DNA from: an uncultured Alistipes sp. | GTDB taxonomy: Bacteria > Bacteroidota > Bacteroidia > Bacteroidales > Rikenellaceae | DNA length: 33,078 nt | Direction: 5' to 3' | Assembly: GCA_900768045.1 (NCBI GenBank) | Contig: CAAGBL010000002.1 | Location: forward strand, 1-33,078 | Part shown: positions 7,493 through 16,251 of the stretch, in pieces | Layout: each line of letters starts with the position of its first letter | Position numbering within the stretch: the stretch's first letter is position 1 | Notes under the pieces: generated by a model | The model's database searches: none | What the model was told of the DNA's origin: nothing | What the model saw: only the letters and a program-made list of their open reading frames with translations | Made by a program: the position numbers and the translations under genes

Positions 7493-7531
7493 AATAAGGG
7501 TTACCTCTGATAAGGTAATCCTTATTTTTTT
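7493..7531 (+). terminator. Intrinsic terminator after panD
   Basis: A 12-bp stem (ATAAGGGTTACC against GGTAATCCTTAT, one G·U) with an 8-nt loop runs straight into seven T residues. It separates the pan operon from the polysaccharide locus. Confidence 0.9.
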
Positions 7532-7764
7532 GACAAGAATCAAGCAACAAAATAGCATACTCCCAACAATTTGTATACCCCGATTTTAAACTATATATCG
7601 CATATTCAGCACCAACAGAAAACATCAACTTAACAATTCCGTTATTGACCAATATTTGGAGCATTTTACCCCCCCCTAAATAGGTAGGCAAAGGTAAAAA
7701 ACAGAGGCAGATTTAAGAATTTCAACCAGCCGTGAAAATACAACAATAAATAATCGTCGAAAAA
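7532..7764. other. AT-rich gap before the polysaccharide promoter
   Basis: There is no gene I can support here. A C8 run lies at 7669–7676. I looked for inverted repeats flanking the downstream promoter, as in invertible Bacteroides capsule promoters, and found none. Confidence 0.5.
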
Positions 7765-7796
7765 TTTGCACAGAACTTTTATTTTTCATACCTTTG
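7765..7796 (+). promoter_or_regulatory. Promoter of the polysaccharide locus
   Basis: TTTG at 7765–7768, 20 bases, then TACCTTTG at 7789–7796. This is a close match to the Bacteroidota consensus. Transcription should start near 7803, about 150 bases before the upxY-like ATG. Confidence 0.75.
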
Positions 7797-7802
7797 CAAT
7801 AA

Positions 7803-7951
7803 CCGATATAGTTGTACATCAATTTATTCGGTTGGGGTTGCAGGCCTTTGCCCCGGATCGGAAGCAATACTGCGTGCTGGACAAGCCAGCCCAACCCTAT
7901 GTGCTGCGTTGTTGGAGAGAGCTATCGCCCGACAACGAGGGAATAGAGAGT
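7803..7951 (+). promoter_or_regulatory. Structured leader of the polysaccharide operon
   Basis: This untranslated leader is GC-rich compared with the flanking DNA. GGTTGGG (7830–7836) can pair with CCCAACC (7890–7896), while the 3' arm competes with a local hairpin GCTGG/CCAGC with loop ACAAG (7876–7890). In known upx loci the UpxY protein acts on the 5' leader of its own operon to allow read-through. This leader is the likely target, by inference only. Confidence 0.5.
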
Positions 7952-8506
7952 ATGCCTATGCACGAACAGAGTTCGACTGAGACATCAAACGCCACAAATT
8001 GGTATGCCCTAAAGGTCTTCTACAACAGAGTCGCAAAGATTGAGACACTGCTAAAGGGGCGAGACATCGAGAGTTATATACCCATGAAAAGCGTAGAGCA
8101 GGTGGTTGCAGGACACAAAGTGCGCCGCCGCAAGCCAGCGATATCGTCGCTAATGTTCATGCGCTGTAGTGAGGCTGAAGCATCAGATTTACAGAAAACA
8201 CTCATGGGCAAGGTGATGGTCTATCGCAACCGTGGCGAGCGCCAACCAGCTGCGATACCCGACAACGAGATGCAGATGTTCATTCGAGTAACATCTATCG
8301 ACGAGCTCGGTATGGAGTATCTTGGCAAGAGTGGCGAGGAGTGGACAACGGGCGACAGGGTGCGAGTAACGGGCGGCATATTTCAGGGTGCCGAGGGATA
8401 CATCAAGCGCATCAAAGGCAATCACCGCCTTGTAGTTGCCATCGAGGGCGTCATCGCAGTCGCCACCTCCTACATTCCCACCTGTTTCCTCGAGAAAGTA
8501 GAATAA
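7952..8506 (+). CDS. UpxY-family transcription antiterminator (NusG-like)
   Basis: This is a specialised NusG paralogue that would bind RNA polymerase and let it read through the long polysaccharide operon. I start it at the ATG at 7952 (184 residues). The longer frame from a TTG at 7766 begins inside the promoter's -33 box. The NGN domain opens with NWYALKVFYNRVAKIE (about 16–31) and includes YIPMKSVE. The C-terminal KOW domain reads TGDRVRVTGGIFQGAEGYIKR, with the expected G-F/Y-x-G-x-E-G pattern. It is the first gene after the promoter. No upxZ-like partner follows, unlike in the Bacteroides fragilis loci. Confidence 0.9.
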   Translation: MPMHEQSSTETSNATNWYALKVFYNRVAKIETLLKGRDIESYIPMKSVEQVVAGHKVRRRKPAISSLMFMRCSEAEASDLQKTLMGKVMVYRNRGERQPAAIPDNEMQMFIRVTSIDELGMEYLGKSGEEWTTGDRVRVTGGIFQGAEGYIKRIKGNHRLVVAIEGVIAVATSYIPTCFLEKVE

Positions 8507-8575
8507 TTAGACACAAACAATAACCGCCGCTACGGATTAATGTGTGCATTAGAATAGTGGCAAAAGCAATTTAAC

Positions 8576-10510
8576 ATGTTCAGGCTTTTATCAAAGTTAC
8601 ATTTGGAACGTTACGTAAACACCAAGTTTATCTTGTGCATAGATTTGTGCGTATCGTTTGCTGCATCGCTATTTGTATTAGCATTTCTTCAGTTGTTTGT
8701 CCAGCAGCAGCTTTTTGGCAACTTTTCGCTATTTTGGTTGTTAGGAACCATTTTAGCATGCGGAGTGTGGTTTACTGCATTTGGCACATATCACACCGTA
8801 ATTCGCCACTCTACCCTACGTGAGGTTGGCAGATTTACGGGCGCCATCATCGGCAAGGAGCTTACATTGATGTTGCTATTGTTCTTGTTCAACATTGGCA
8901 GCCTCTCGCACAAACTAATAATAGGCATTGCAGTCATCGACGGCTTTATCTCTCTCGGTATGCTCATTCTGATTAGAGTGTCAATGATTGTGGCATATGA
9001 CCTAATTAAGACTAAGCTAAAGAAGCATCGCAAGCGCCAAAATATTCTCATTTACGGCACAAATGACAAATCTGTTGCTCAGATAACTCGTCTTCAGAAC
9101 TCTACTCACTACAACATTGTAGGATTCTTAACATTTGGTCAAAAACTCAAAAATCACTCGATTACAAACTACAGAGTCTATTATTTTGAGGACGAGGATA
9201 AAATTAAGTTTTTCAAGGAGCGTTATGACATAGATGCCGTTCTTTTTTCAAACGCTGATGAAGCAAAGAGTGAGCAGGAGCGTCTTATTCGCTACTGTGT
9301 AGACAACGACGTAAAGGTGCTGTTTGCTCCACCTATCGACGAGGTTATCGACGGCAAGATTATGAAACAGTCTATTCGCGAGATTAAGATCGAGGATCTC
9401 TTAGGTCGTCCAGAAATCAAGATTTCGATGAACGAGATTATTGCCAACTTCCAAGGCAAGACCATCATGGTTACTGGTAGCGCCGGCAGCATCGGCTCGG
9501 AGCTATGTCGTCAGTTGGCAACATTTGGCATCAAAGAACTTATTCTCTTCGACAATGCTGAAACACCAATGCACAACATTCGCCTTGAACTTCAGGAGCG
9601 TTTCCCAGAGCTTAAGTTTACACCTATCATTGGCGATGTACGTCAGGTAGCACGTCTTGACTATGCATTCCGCAAGTTCAAGCCTCAGGTAGTATTCCAC
9701 GCAGCTGCATACAAGCATGTTCCACTTATGGAGGAGAATCCTTGTGAGGCTGTATTTGTGAATGTTGCAGGATCTCGTAATGTTGCCGATAAGTGTATCG
9801 AATATGGGGTCGAGAAGATGGTAATGATCTCTACTGACAAGGCTGTGAACCCAACAAACATTATGGGTTGTACTAAGCGCCTTGCCGAGATCTATGTTCA
9901 AGCCTTGGGCCTCGCTATTGAGCAGGGCTCGATTCAGGGTAAGACAAAGTTTGTAACCACACGTTTTGGCAATGTACTGGGTAGCAACGGTTCAGTTATT
10001 CCTCGCTTTAGAGAGCAGATTGCAAAGGGCGGTCCTATAACCGTTACCCACCCCGATATCACTCGTTTCTTCATGACCATTCCTGAGGCATGTCGTCTTG
10101 TAATGGAGGCTGCAACAATGACATCGGGAAATCAGATTTTCGTGTTCGACATGGGCGAGTCAGTTAAAATTGTGGACCTAGCAAAACGCATGGTAAAACT
10201 TGCTGGACTAACACTCGACGAGGACATCAAAATTGAATACACGGGCTTGCGTCCTGGCGAGAAGCTCTACGAAGAGGTGCTTTCAAACGCTGAGAACACT
10301 GAGGCAACGGAGCACGACCGTATCCGTGTTGCCAAGGTGCGTGAGTACAACTATGAGGAGGCTGTTAAGGTTGCTGACGAATTGGAAAGCCTCGCTCGTG
10401 CCGTTGAGATTCCAACAATCGTACGCCTCATGAAGCGCACCGTTCCTGAGTTCAAGTCTAAGAACTCACAGTACGAAATGTACGACAAAGAGATTGAGAA
10501 TGAAAAATAG
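8576..10510 (+). CDS. Membrane UDP-GlcNAc 4,6-dehydratase (PglF/WbpM/CapD class)
   Basis: This 644-residue protein belongs to the long nucleotide-sugar dehydratases. It has about four N-terminal membrane helices (roughly 18–140), a first Rossmann-like domain (ILIYGTNDKS, about 157), and a catalytic short-chain dehydrogenase domain. The catalytic domain has the NAD motif TGSAGSIGSE at 300–309, STDKAVNPTN at 419–428 and MGCTKR at 430–435, where Met replaces the usual Tyr of the Y-x3-K pair, as in PglF and WbpM. The expected product is a UDP-4-keto-6-deoxy-GlcNAc. With the DegT aminotransferase at 28742 and an acetyltransferase it could make UDP-bacillosamine or a related 4-amino sugar. It lies 70 bases after the antiterminator gene. 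Confidence 0.92.
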   Translation: MFRLLSKLHLERYVNTKFILCIDLCVSFAASLFVLAFLQLFVQQQLFGNFSLFWLLGTILACGVWFTAFGTYHTVIRHSTLREVGRFTGAIIGKELTLMLLLFLFNIGSLSHKLIIGIAVIDGFISLGMLILIRVSMIVAYDLIKTKLKKHRKRQNILIYGTNDKSVAQITRLQNSTHYNIVGFLTFGQKLKNHSITNYRVYYFEDEDKIKFFKERYDIDAVLFSNADEAKSEQERLIRYCVDNDVKVLFAPPIDEVIDGKIMKQSIREIKIEDLLGRPEIKISMNEIIANFQGKTIMVTGSAGSIGSELCRQLATFGIKELILFDNAETPMHNIRLELQERFPELKFTPIIGDVRQVARLDYAFRKFKPQVVFHAAAYKHVPLMEENPCEAVFVNVAGSRNVADKCIEYGVEKMVMISTDKAVNPTNIMGCTKRLAEIYVQALGLAIEQGSIQGKTKFVTTRFGNVLGSNGSVIPRFREQIAKGGPITVTHPDITRFFMTIPEACRLVMEAATMTSGNQIFVFDMGESVKIVDLAKRMVKLAGLTLDEDIKIEYTGLRPGEKLYEEVLSNAENTEATEHDRIRVAKVREYNYEEAVKVADELESLARAVEIPTIVRLMKRTVPEFKSKNSQYEMYDKEIENEK

Positions 10511-10516
10511 CACAAT

Positions 10517-11578
10517 ATGAAGCGTATTTTAGTTACTGGAGCTGCGGGATTTATTGGTTCGCAGCTTGTTACACGACTCTTTAACGAGGTTAGTGATGCT
10601 GTAATAGTAGGTCTTGATAGCGTGAACGACTACTACGATGTTCGCATCAAAGAGTACCGCCTTGAGCAACTCAACAAATTAGCCAAGGAGTCTCCATCGA
10701 ACAAGTGGGTGTTTATCAAGGGCAACCTTGCAGACAAGGCTCTCATCGACTCACTATTTGCCGAGTACGACTTCGATGTTGTGGTAAACCTCGCTGCACA
10801 GGCGGGCGTGCGCTACTCGATTACCAACCCTGAGGCTTATATTGAGAGTAATATCATAGGTTTCTACAACATTCTCGAGGCATGCCGTCACAGCTACGAC
10901 GATGGCAAGAAGGGTGTTGAGCACCTTGTATACGCATCGTCAAGCTCGGTGTATGGCAGCAACAAGAAGGTGCCATACTCAACAGATGACAAGGTTGACA
11001 ACCCCGTATCGTTGTATGCCGCAACAAAGAAGTCAAACGAGCTTATGGCACACGCCTACTCGAAGCTATACAACATTCCATCGACAGGCTTGCGCTTCTT
11101 CACAGTATATGGCCCTGCAGGTCGTCCCGACATGGCATACTTTGGCTTTACCGACAAGCTACGCAAGGGCGAGACAATCAAGATCTTCAACTTCGGCAAC
11201 TGCATGCGTGACTTCACGTATGTCGATGATATTGTTGAGGGCGTATACCGAGTAATGTGCAAAGCCCCCGAGCGTAAGCAGGGTGAGGATGGTCTTCCTG
11301 AGCCTCCATACGCAGTATACAACATCGGCAACTCGGAGCCCGAGAACCTTCTCAACTTCGTAGACATCCTCCAGCAGGAGCTTATACGTGCCGAGGTGCT
11401 ACCTGCCGATTACGACTTCGAGGCACACAAGGAGCTTGTAGCAATGCAGCCTGGCGACGTACCAACAACATACGCCGACACAACAGCCCTTGAGCGTGAC
11501 TTCGGCTTTAAGCCACACACGCCACTACGTGAGGGCTTGCGTCGCTTTGCCGAGTGGTACAAGGAGTTTTACGGATAA
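10517..11578 (+). CDS. UDP-glucuronate 4-epimerase (SDR epimerase)
   Basis: This is a 353-residue extended short-chain dehydrogenase. TGAAGFIGS (7–15) binds NAD, Ser142–144 with Tyr167 and Lys171 (YAATK) form the catalytic set, and GVRYSITNPEAYIESNIIGF (97–116) is the stretch typical of UDP-glucuronate 4-epimerases. The late R-x-D-F-T-Y-V-D-D motif is present as MRDFTYVDD. It would turn UDP-GlcA into UDP-GalA. The next gene makes UDP-GlcA from UDP-glucose, so the pair forms a two-step uronic acid pathway. It starts 6 bases after the dehydratase stop. Another C4 epimerase specificity cannot be excluded. Confidence 0.88.
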   Translation: MKRILVTGAAGFIGSQLVTRLFNEVSDAVIVGLDSVNDYYDVRIKEYRLEQLNKLAKESPSNKWVFIKGNLADKALIDSLFAEYDFDVVVNLAAQAGVRYSITNPEAYIESNIIGFYNILEACRHSYDDGKKGVEHLVYASSSSVYGSNKKVPYSTDDKVDNPVSLYAATKKSNELMAHAYSKLYNIPSTGLRFFTVYGPAGRPDMAYFGFTDKLRKGETIKIFNFGNCMRDFTYVDDIVEGVYRVMCKAPERKQGEDGLPEPPYAVYNIGNSEPENLLNFVDILQQELIRAEVLPADYDFEAHKELVAMQPGDVPTTYADTTALERDFGFKPHTPLREGLRRFAEWYKEFYG

Positions 11579-11612
11579 AACAACGAATTAATAATCTAAA
11601 ACACTATACACT

Positions 11613-12914
11613 ATGAAAATTGCAGTAGCAGGAACGGGTTATGTAGGTTTGTCAATCGCTACCCTACTCGCCCAGCACAATGAGGTTGTGGCTGTGGATG
11701 TTATCCCAGAAAAAGTGGACCTTATCAACAATAAGAAGTCACCAATCCAAGACGACTATATTGAGAAGTATCTTGCAGAGAAGCCACTAAACCTTCGTGC
11801 AACACTTGATGGTCGTGAGGCATACCGTGATGCTGAGATTGTAATCATCGCAGCGCCAACAAACTATGACCCTGTGAAGAACTACTTCGACACACATCAC
11901 ATTGAGGATGTTATCGACCTCGTTTTGGAGGTAAATCCTGAAGCTGTGATGATTATCAAGTCAACAATCCCTGTGGGCTACTGCCGCTCACTATATGTGA
12001 AGTACGCTGCAAAGGGCGTTAAGCGCTTTAACCTTATCTTCGCCCCTGAGTTCTTGCGTGAGAGCAAGGCACTCGAAGACAACCTCTTCCCTTCACGCAT
12101 TATCGTTGGCTACCCAAAGCATATCGACAACGTGGAGTTCGACGAGGAGAACAAGGCTATTGCAGCTATCGCCGACCTTCCTAAGCTCGAGGCTACAGCA
12201 AAGCGCTTTGCAGAGCTACTTCAGGAGGGTGCTATTAAGGAGGATATCCCTGTATTATATATGGGTATGAAGGAGGCTGAGGCTGTTAAGCTCTTCGCAA
12301 ATACCTACCTTGCACTCCGTGTTAGCTACTTCAACGAGCTCGATACATACGCTGAGTTGAAGGGCCTCGACTCACAGGCTATCATCGAGGGCGTAGGTCT
12401 TGACCCACGTATCGGCACACACTACAACAACCCATCGTTTGGCTATGGTGGCTACTGCTTGCCAAAGGACACCAAGCAGTTGCTTGCTAACTATGCTGAC
12501 GTACCTCAGAATATGATGTCGGCAATCGTCGAGAGCAACCGCACACGTAAGGACTATATCGCTGATCAGGTGCTTCAGAAGGCGGGCTACTACACAGCAT
12601 CAAGCGCATGGGATCAGGCTAAGGAGCAGGAGGTTACAGTGGGTGTATACCGCTTGACCATGAAGTCTAACTCGGACAATTTCCGCCAGTCGTCAATCCA
12701 GGGCGTCATGAAGCGTATCAAGGCTAAGGGTGCTAAGATCATCATCTACGAACCAACCTTGGAGAATGGTACTATGTTCTTCGGCTCAGAGGTTGTTGGC
12801 GACCTCGCTGAGTTCAAGCGCCGCTCACAGGCCATCATCGCCAACCGCTACGATACCGTCCTCGACGACGTTCAGGACAAGGTCTATACACGTGATATTT
12901 TTAGAAGAGATTAA
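11613..12914 (+). CDS. ugd: UDP-glucose 6-dehydrogenase
   Basis: This is a 433-residue NAD-dependent nucleotide-sugar dehydrogenase oxidising UDP-glucose to UDP-glucuronate in two steps. GTGYVGL at 7–13 is the nucleotide-binding loop. KSTIPVG (116–122) and FAPEFLRES (143–151) are family motifs, and FGYGGYCLPKD carries the catalytic Cys282. The C-terminal part (VGVYRLTMKSNSDNFRQSS) matches UDP-glucose rather than GDP-mannose dehydrogenases. It lies 34 bases after the epimerase gene and directly abuts the acyltransferase gene, whose ATG follows the stop with no gap. Base composition is that of the GC-richer block, in contrast to the AT-rich genes that follow. Confidence 0.93.
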   Translation: MKIAVAGTGYVGLSIATLLAQHNEVVAVDVIPEKVDLINNKKSPIQDDYIEKYLAEKPLNLRATLDGREAYRDAEIVIIAAPTNYDPVKNYFDTHHIEDVIDLVLEVNPEAVMIIKSTIPVGYCRSLYVKYAAKGVKRFNLIFAPEFLRESKALEDNLFPSRIIVGYPKHIDNVEFDEENKAIAAIADLPKLEATAKRFAELLQEGAIKEDIPVLYMGMKEAEAVKLFANTYLALRVSYFNELDTYAELKGLDSQAIIEGVGLDPRIGTHYNNPSFGYGGYCLPKDTKQLLANYADVPQNMMSAIVESNRTRKDYIADQVLQKAGYYTASSAWDQAKEQEVTVGVYRLTMKSNSDNFRQSSIQGVMKRIKAKGAKIIIYEPTLENGTMFFGSEVVGDLAEFKRRSQAIIANRYDTVLDDVQDKVYTRDIFRRD

Positions 12915-13953
12915 ATGCAAAAGAAAGAGAATATATTAACTGAAGTATCGGTTATACGACCAATATTGATAATTCTATTGGTCGTATACCACTCCTTCAT
13001 TATATACCAAGGTGGATGGAGTGAACCTGTTGGGTTTGAGCCAAACGAGACTTACTGGTGGATATCTAAAGCAAGTTATAGCTTTATGCTCGAAGCTTTT
13101 GTTTTGATATCTGGATATGTATATGCCCATCAGATTGCCATCAAGCCCACACTTGGGGGGGGGGAAGTCTTTGATTACAAATAAGTTAAAGCGACTAATA
13201 CTACCATCAATCATCTTCAGTATAATATATTTTATTCTTTACTTTGAATACAAATCTCTTGGGCAATTTGCAAGCACAGTAATTAATGGAGCTGGACACA
13301 TGTGGTTTCTTCCGATGCTCTTTTGGTGCTTTATTGGTTGCTATATTATAAATAGGATACCTATTAACAAAAAATACAAACTGCTTGGGTTAATACTGAT
13401 AGCTCTTGTTTCGTATATTCCTCTACCTTTAAGAATGGGTAGCACAATGTATTATTTACTATTCTTCTACATGGGTTATGTGATATACAATTTAAGAGCA
13501 CAAATAAGCAATTTGGTTACCAATAAGAAGGTGTTGCTGTCATGGGTGGTATACATTTGTGTATTTATCACCTTTACAATAGCTATCAGTCATCTGCAGA
13601 ATAATTATATTGAGACCTGCAATAGCATAATTATCAAAGCCTTGTATATTAGCACACAAAAGCTACTAACGATCATATATGCATCATTGGGTTGTTTTGC
13701 AATATACATTACGGCGGTATATGCATTCAAAAACAAGAAGGTATCTCCATGGATTATAAAATTCGGCAATATTAGCATGGGTGTATACATCATACAACAA
13801 TTTGTATTGATGTGGCTCTATTACCACACAACACTGCCAATTCATTTGGATAGCACATATCTCCCATGGGCTGGACTTGCAATTACATTAATTATCTCAA
13901 CCGTAGGAGCATTGATGCTAAAGAAGCTCCCTTATATTGGGAGGTTGATTTAA
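12915..13953 (+). pseudogene. Acyltransferase-3 membrane protein, frameshifted at a G10 tract
   Basis: Two frames together read as one integral-membrane acyltransferase of about 345 residues, the family that O-acetylates surface glycans. The first part (12915–13184) has the opening VIRPILIILLVVYHSF, with the conserved His in the first helix, and FVLISGYVYA. The second (usable from about 13165) continues KLKRLILPSIIF and a set of about eight further helices to 13953. The frames meet inside ten Gs at 13155–13164. With nine Gs the protein would read through; with ten it stops after 89 residues. This may be a phase-variable gene in the OFF state, a real mutation, or a sequencing slip. It follows the ugd stop with no gap. 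Confidence 0.85.
13155..13164 (+). repeat. G10 homopolymer tract inside the acyltransferase gene
   Basis: Ten consecutive Gs lie at codon 81 of the gene. A one-base loss or a two-base gain restores the full reading frame. Long G runs are classic sites of slipped-strand mispairing, and this one is placed early enough to abolish the protein. Confidence 0.9.
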
Positions 13954-14026
13954 AGGGATATAATAACTTGTTATATTAAAGGATAATCCGAGGACAAACA
14001 TTTAAACCAAACTACATCGTCCTATA

Positions 14027-15286
14027 ATGGGTAAATTAGGCAAAAAAATATCAGCTTTTACAAAAAACAAGGAGGCCAAAACTCTTGCGAGCAACTTTAT
14101 GTGGTTGTCAGCATTACAAGTTGCTGGCTACATTTTCCCCCTGATCACCATGCCATATCTTGCAAGAGTTATTGGCGTTGAGGGATTTGGAAAGATTGCA
14201 TTCGCTGCTGCAATTATGGTTTGGATCCAAACAATAGCCGACTGGGGATTTAACCTCACAGCAACAAGAGATGTAGCACAAAACAGAGATAATCAGGATA
14301 AAGTATCAGAAATCTTCTCAAATGTACTTTGGGCCCGATGTTGTTTAATGCTAGCTTCTTTTATTGTACTGATTTTACTCGTACTTTTGGTACCAAAATT
14401 CAGGGAAAATAGTGCTGTTATTATGGTAACATTTATAATGATTCCTGGTCACATATTTTTCCCTGATTGGTTCTTCCAGGCTGTAGAGAAGATGAGATAT
14501 ATTACCATTCTCAATGTACTAATGAAACTCATCTTTACAGTGGCGGTATTCCTATTTATACGAAAGCCAGAGGATTATATTCTACAACCACTCTTTACAT
14601 CTCTTGGCTATGTAGTTAGCGGAATTATAGCTCTATACTACATACTCGGAAGATGGGGAATCAAACTAAGAAAACCACATTGGGAAAGCATAAAGCAGAC
14701 GATAAAAGGATCGACAGATGTATTTATCAATAATTTAGCGCCCAACTTATACAATAGTTTCTCCATGGTTCTTCTTGGTTTCTTTGGCGGAGGAGCAGCC
14801 AATGGTATATATGATGGAGGTAATAGGTTTTTCAAAATTGGGAACCAACTACTGGGCATATTTACACGCACGTTATTCCCATTTCTTTCGCGTAAGCCTG
14901 AAACGCACCGCAAATTTGTTTGGGTTTCGCTGAGTATATCTATCTTGATGGCTCTTTTCCTTTTTATAAGCGCACCATTGCTCGTAGAAATCATGCTTTC
15001 TCCAGAATTTACTGATTCTGTAAAAGTCATACGCATCTTGGCTTTCTCATATATTTTCTTGTCGCTTTGCGATATATATGGTTCTTGCTATCTTATTATA
15101 CATAAGAAAGAACGAACCTTAAGGAGAATTACAATTTGCTGCTCTATGGTAGGATTCCTTATCGCTTGGCCACTAGTATATTATTTTTCCTACATCGGAG
15201 CAGCCTTGACTGTAGCAATTAGTAGATTGCTATTAGGTACTACAACAATGATTGTTTCACAACGAATAATAAAAATGCATGAATAA
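14027..15286 (+). CDS. Wzx-type polysaccharide flippase
   Basis: This is a 419-residue integral membrane protein with about 12 hydrophobic segments, of the oligosaccharide flippase (MOP) superfamily. The opening NFMWLSALQVAGYIFPLITMPYLARVIGVEGFG is the conserved first helix and loop of Wzx proteins, with the characteristic P-x-L-x-R-x-x-G pattern. It would move the undecaprenyl-linked repeat unit across the inner membrane. Wzy is encoded at 17292, so the locus is of the Wzx/Wzy type. The stop overlaps the start of the next gene by 8 bases. Confidence 0.9.
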   Translation: MGKLGKKISAFTKNKEAKTLASNFMWLSALQVAGYIFPLITMPYLARVIGVEGFGKIAFAAAIMVWIQTIADWGFNLTATRDVAQNRDNQDKVSEIFSNVLWARCCLMLASFIVLILLVLLVPKFRENSAVIMVTFIMIPGHIFFPDWFFQAVEKMRYITILNVLMKLIFTVAVFLFIRKPEDYILQPLFTSLGYVVSGIIALYYILGRWGIKLRKPHWESIKQTIKGSTDVFINNLAPNLYNSFSMVLLGFFGGGAANGIYDGGNRFFKIGNQLLGIFTRTLFPFLSRKPETHRKFVWVSLSISILMALFLFISAPLLVEIMLSPEFTDSVKVIRILAFSYIFLSLCDIYGSCYLIIHKKERTLRRITICCSMVGFLIAWPLVYYFSYIGAALTVAISRLLLGTTTMIVSQRIIKMHE

Positions 15287-16217
15287 ATTTCAAAAACTTA
15301 TAAAATATCTTTTTACAGAGCCGGATAGGTTTTTGTTAGGGATTTTAGCTAGAATAGCTCCTATTGTCCCAGATAAGCAATATCTTAAGTGGAGATTTAG
15401 ATTACAAATGGGATATAAATTAAACTTGGATAACCCGCAGACTTTTAGTGAGAAACTCCAGTGGCTTAAGCTATACAACCGAAAGCCAGAATATACTCAA
15501 ATGGTAGATAAGTATGAGGCTAAAAAATATGTAGCAAGCATTATAGGTAAGGAGTATATTATTCCGACACTTGGTGTTTGGGACAAGTTTGATGATATTG
15601 ACTTTGACAAATTGCCTGATCAGTTCGTATTGAAGACTACCCACGGAGGCGGAAATACTGGTGTAGTTATATGCAAAGATAAATCGACCTTAGACAGAGA
15701 TGCAACAAAGAAAAAATTGAAGCGTTCGCTCAAATCAGACATTTATAAATCGTTGAAAGAGTGGCCATATAAGAATGTAAAAAAACGCATCATAGCAGAA
15801 ACCTATCTTTCAGAAGAAATCACGCCAGAAAATCCAACTGGCGACATTATCGACTATAAATTTTTCTGTTTCAACGGAGAGGCTAAAGCTGTACTCATTG
15901 CAACAGAACGCCACTCTACGACAGGTGTATGTTTCGACTATTTCGACAAGGACTTCAACCACTACCCCTTTGAACAAGGCGGTCCAAACTCTAAAAAAGG
16001 GATTAAGAAACCTCAATGTTTAGACGAGATGTGGGAGATAGCCAATAAACTATCTAAAGGTATTCCACATGTAAGAGTAGATTTATATTGCATAAATGGT
16101 CACATATATTTTGGTGAGTTGACATTCTTTGATTCTAGTGGCTTAGCAGAATTTACCCCCGATGAATGGAATTATAAATTTGGTGAGTGGATAACATTAC
16201 CAGAAAAAACAGAGTAA
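15279..16217 (+). CDS. TupA-like ATP-grasp protein
   Basis: This 312-residue protein matches the ATP-grasp family named after TupA of teichuronopeptide synthesis. The family is recognised from FRLQMGYKLNLDNPQTFSEK near residue 40, then LYNR and VDKYEAKKYV, FVLKTTHGGGNTGV (the glycine-rich ATP loop), and the C-terminal VRVDLYCINGHIYFGELTFF with metal-binding acidic residues. These enzymes sit in polysaccharide loci and are thought to form amide bonds between an amino acid and a sugar acid, although many are labelled glycosyltransferases. It starts inside the last codons of wzx and is followed 34 bases later by an arginase-like gene. A uronic acid acceptor could come from the ugd/epimerase pair. 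Confidence 0.85.
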   Translation: MNKFQKLIKYLFTEPDRFLLGILARIAPIVPDKQYLKWRFRLQMGYKLNLDNPQTFSEKLQWLKLYNRKPEYTQMVDKYEAKKYVASIIGKEYIIPTLGVWDKFDDIDFDKLPDQFVLKTTHGGGNTGVVICKDKSTLDRDATKKKLKRSLKSDIYKSLKEWPYKNVKKRIIAETYLSEEITPENPTGDIIDYKFFCFNGEAKAVLIATERHSTTGVCFDYFDKDFNHYPFEQGGPNSKKGIKKPQCLDEMWEIANKLSKGIPHVRVDLYCINGHIYFGELTFFDSSGLAEFTPDEWNYKFGEWITLPEKTE

Positions 16218-16251
16218 GTAGCTATTATAAACGCATACACAAATTACACTT

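Noticed and set aside
7473..7691. Minus-strand 72-codon frame in the gap before the polysaccharide locus
   Set aside because: It runs through the panD terminator, has no ribosome site and shows no recognisable protein character.
7532..7950. Invertible promoter as in Bacteroides fragilis capsule loci
   Set aside because: I found no inverted repeats of useful length on both sides of the promoter.
7766..7951. N-terminal extension of the upxY-like protein by 62 codons
   Set aside because: It would start at a TTG inside the promoter's -33 box and upstream of the transcription start; the NGN domain begins right after the ATG at 7952.
9503..9901. 132-codon minus-strand frame opposite the 4,6-dehydratase gene
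   Set aside because: It is fully contained in the catalytic domain of a well-supported gene on the other strand and is a codon-bias shadow.
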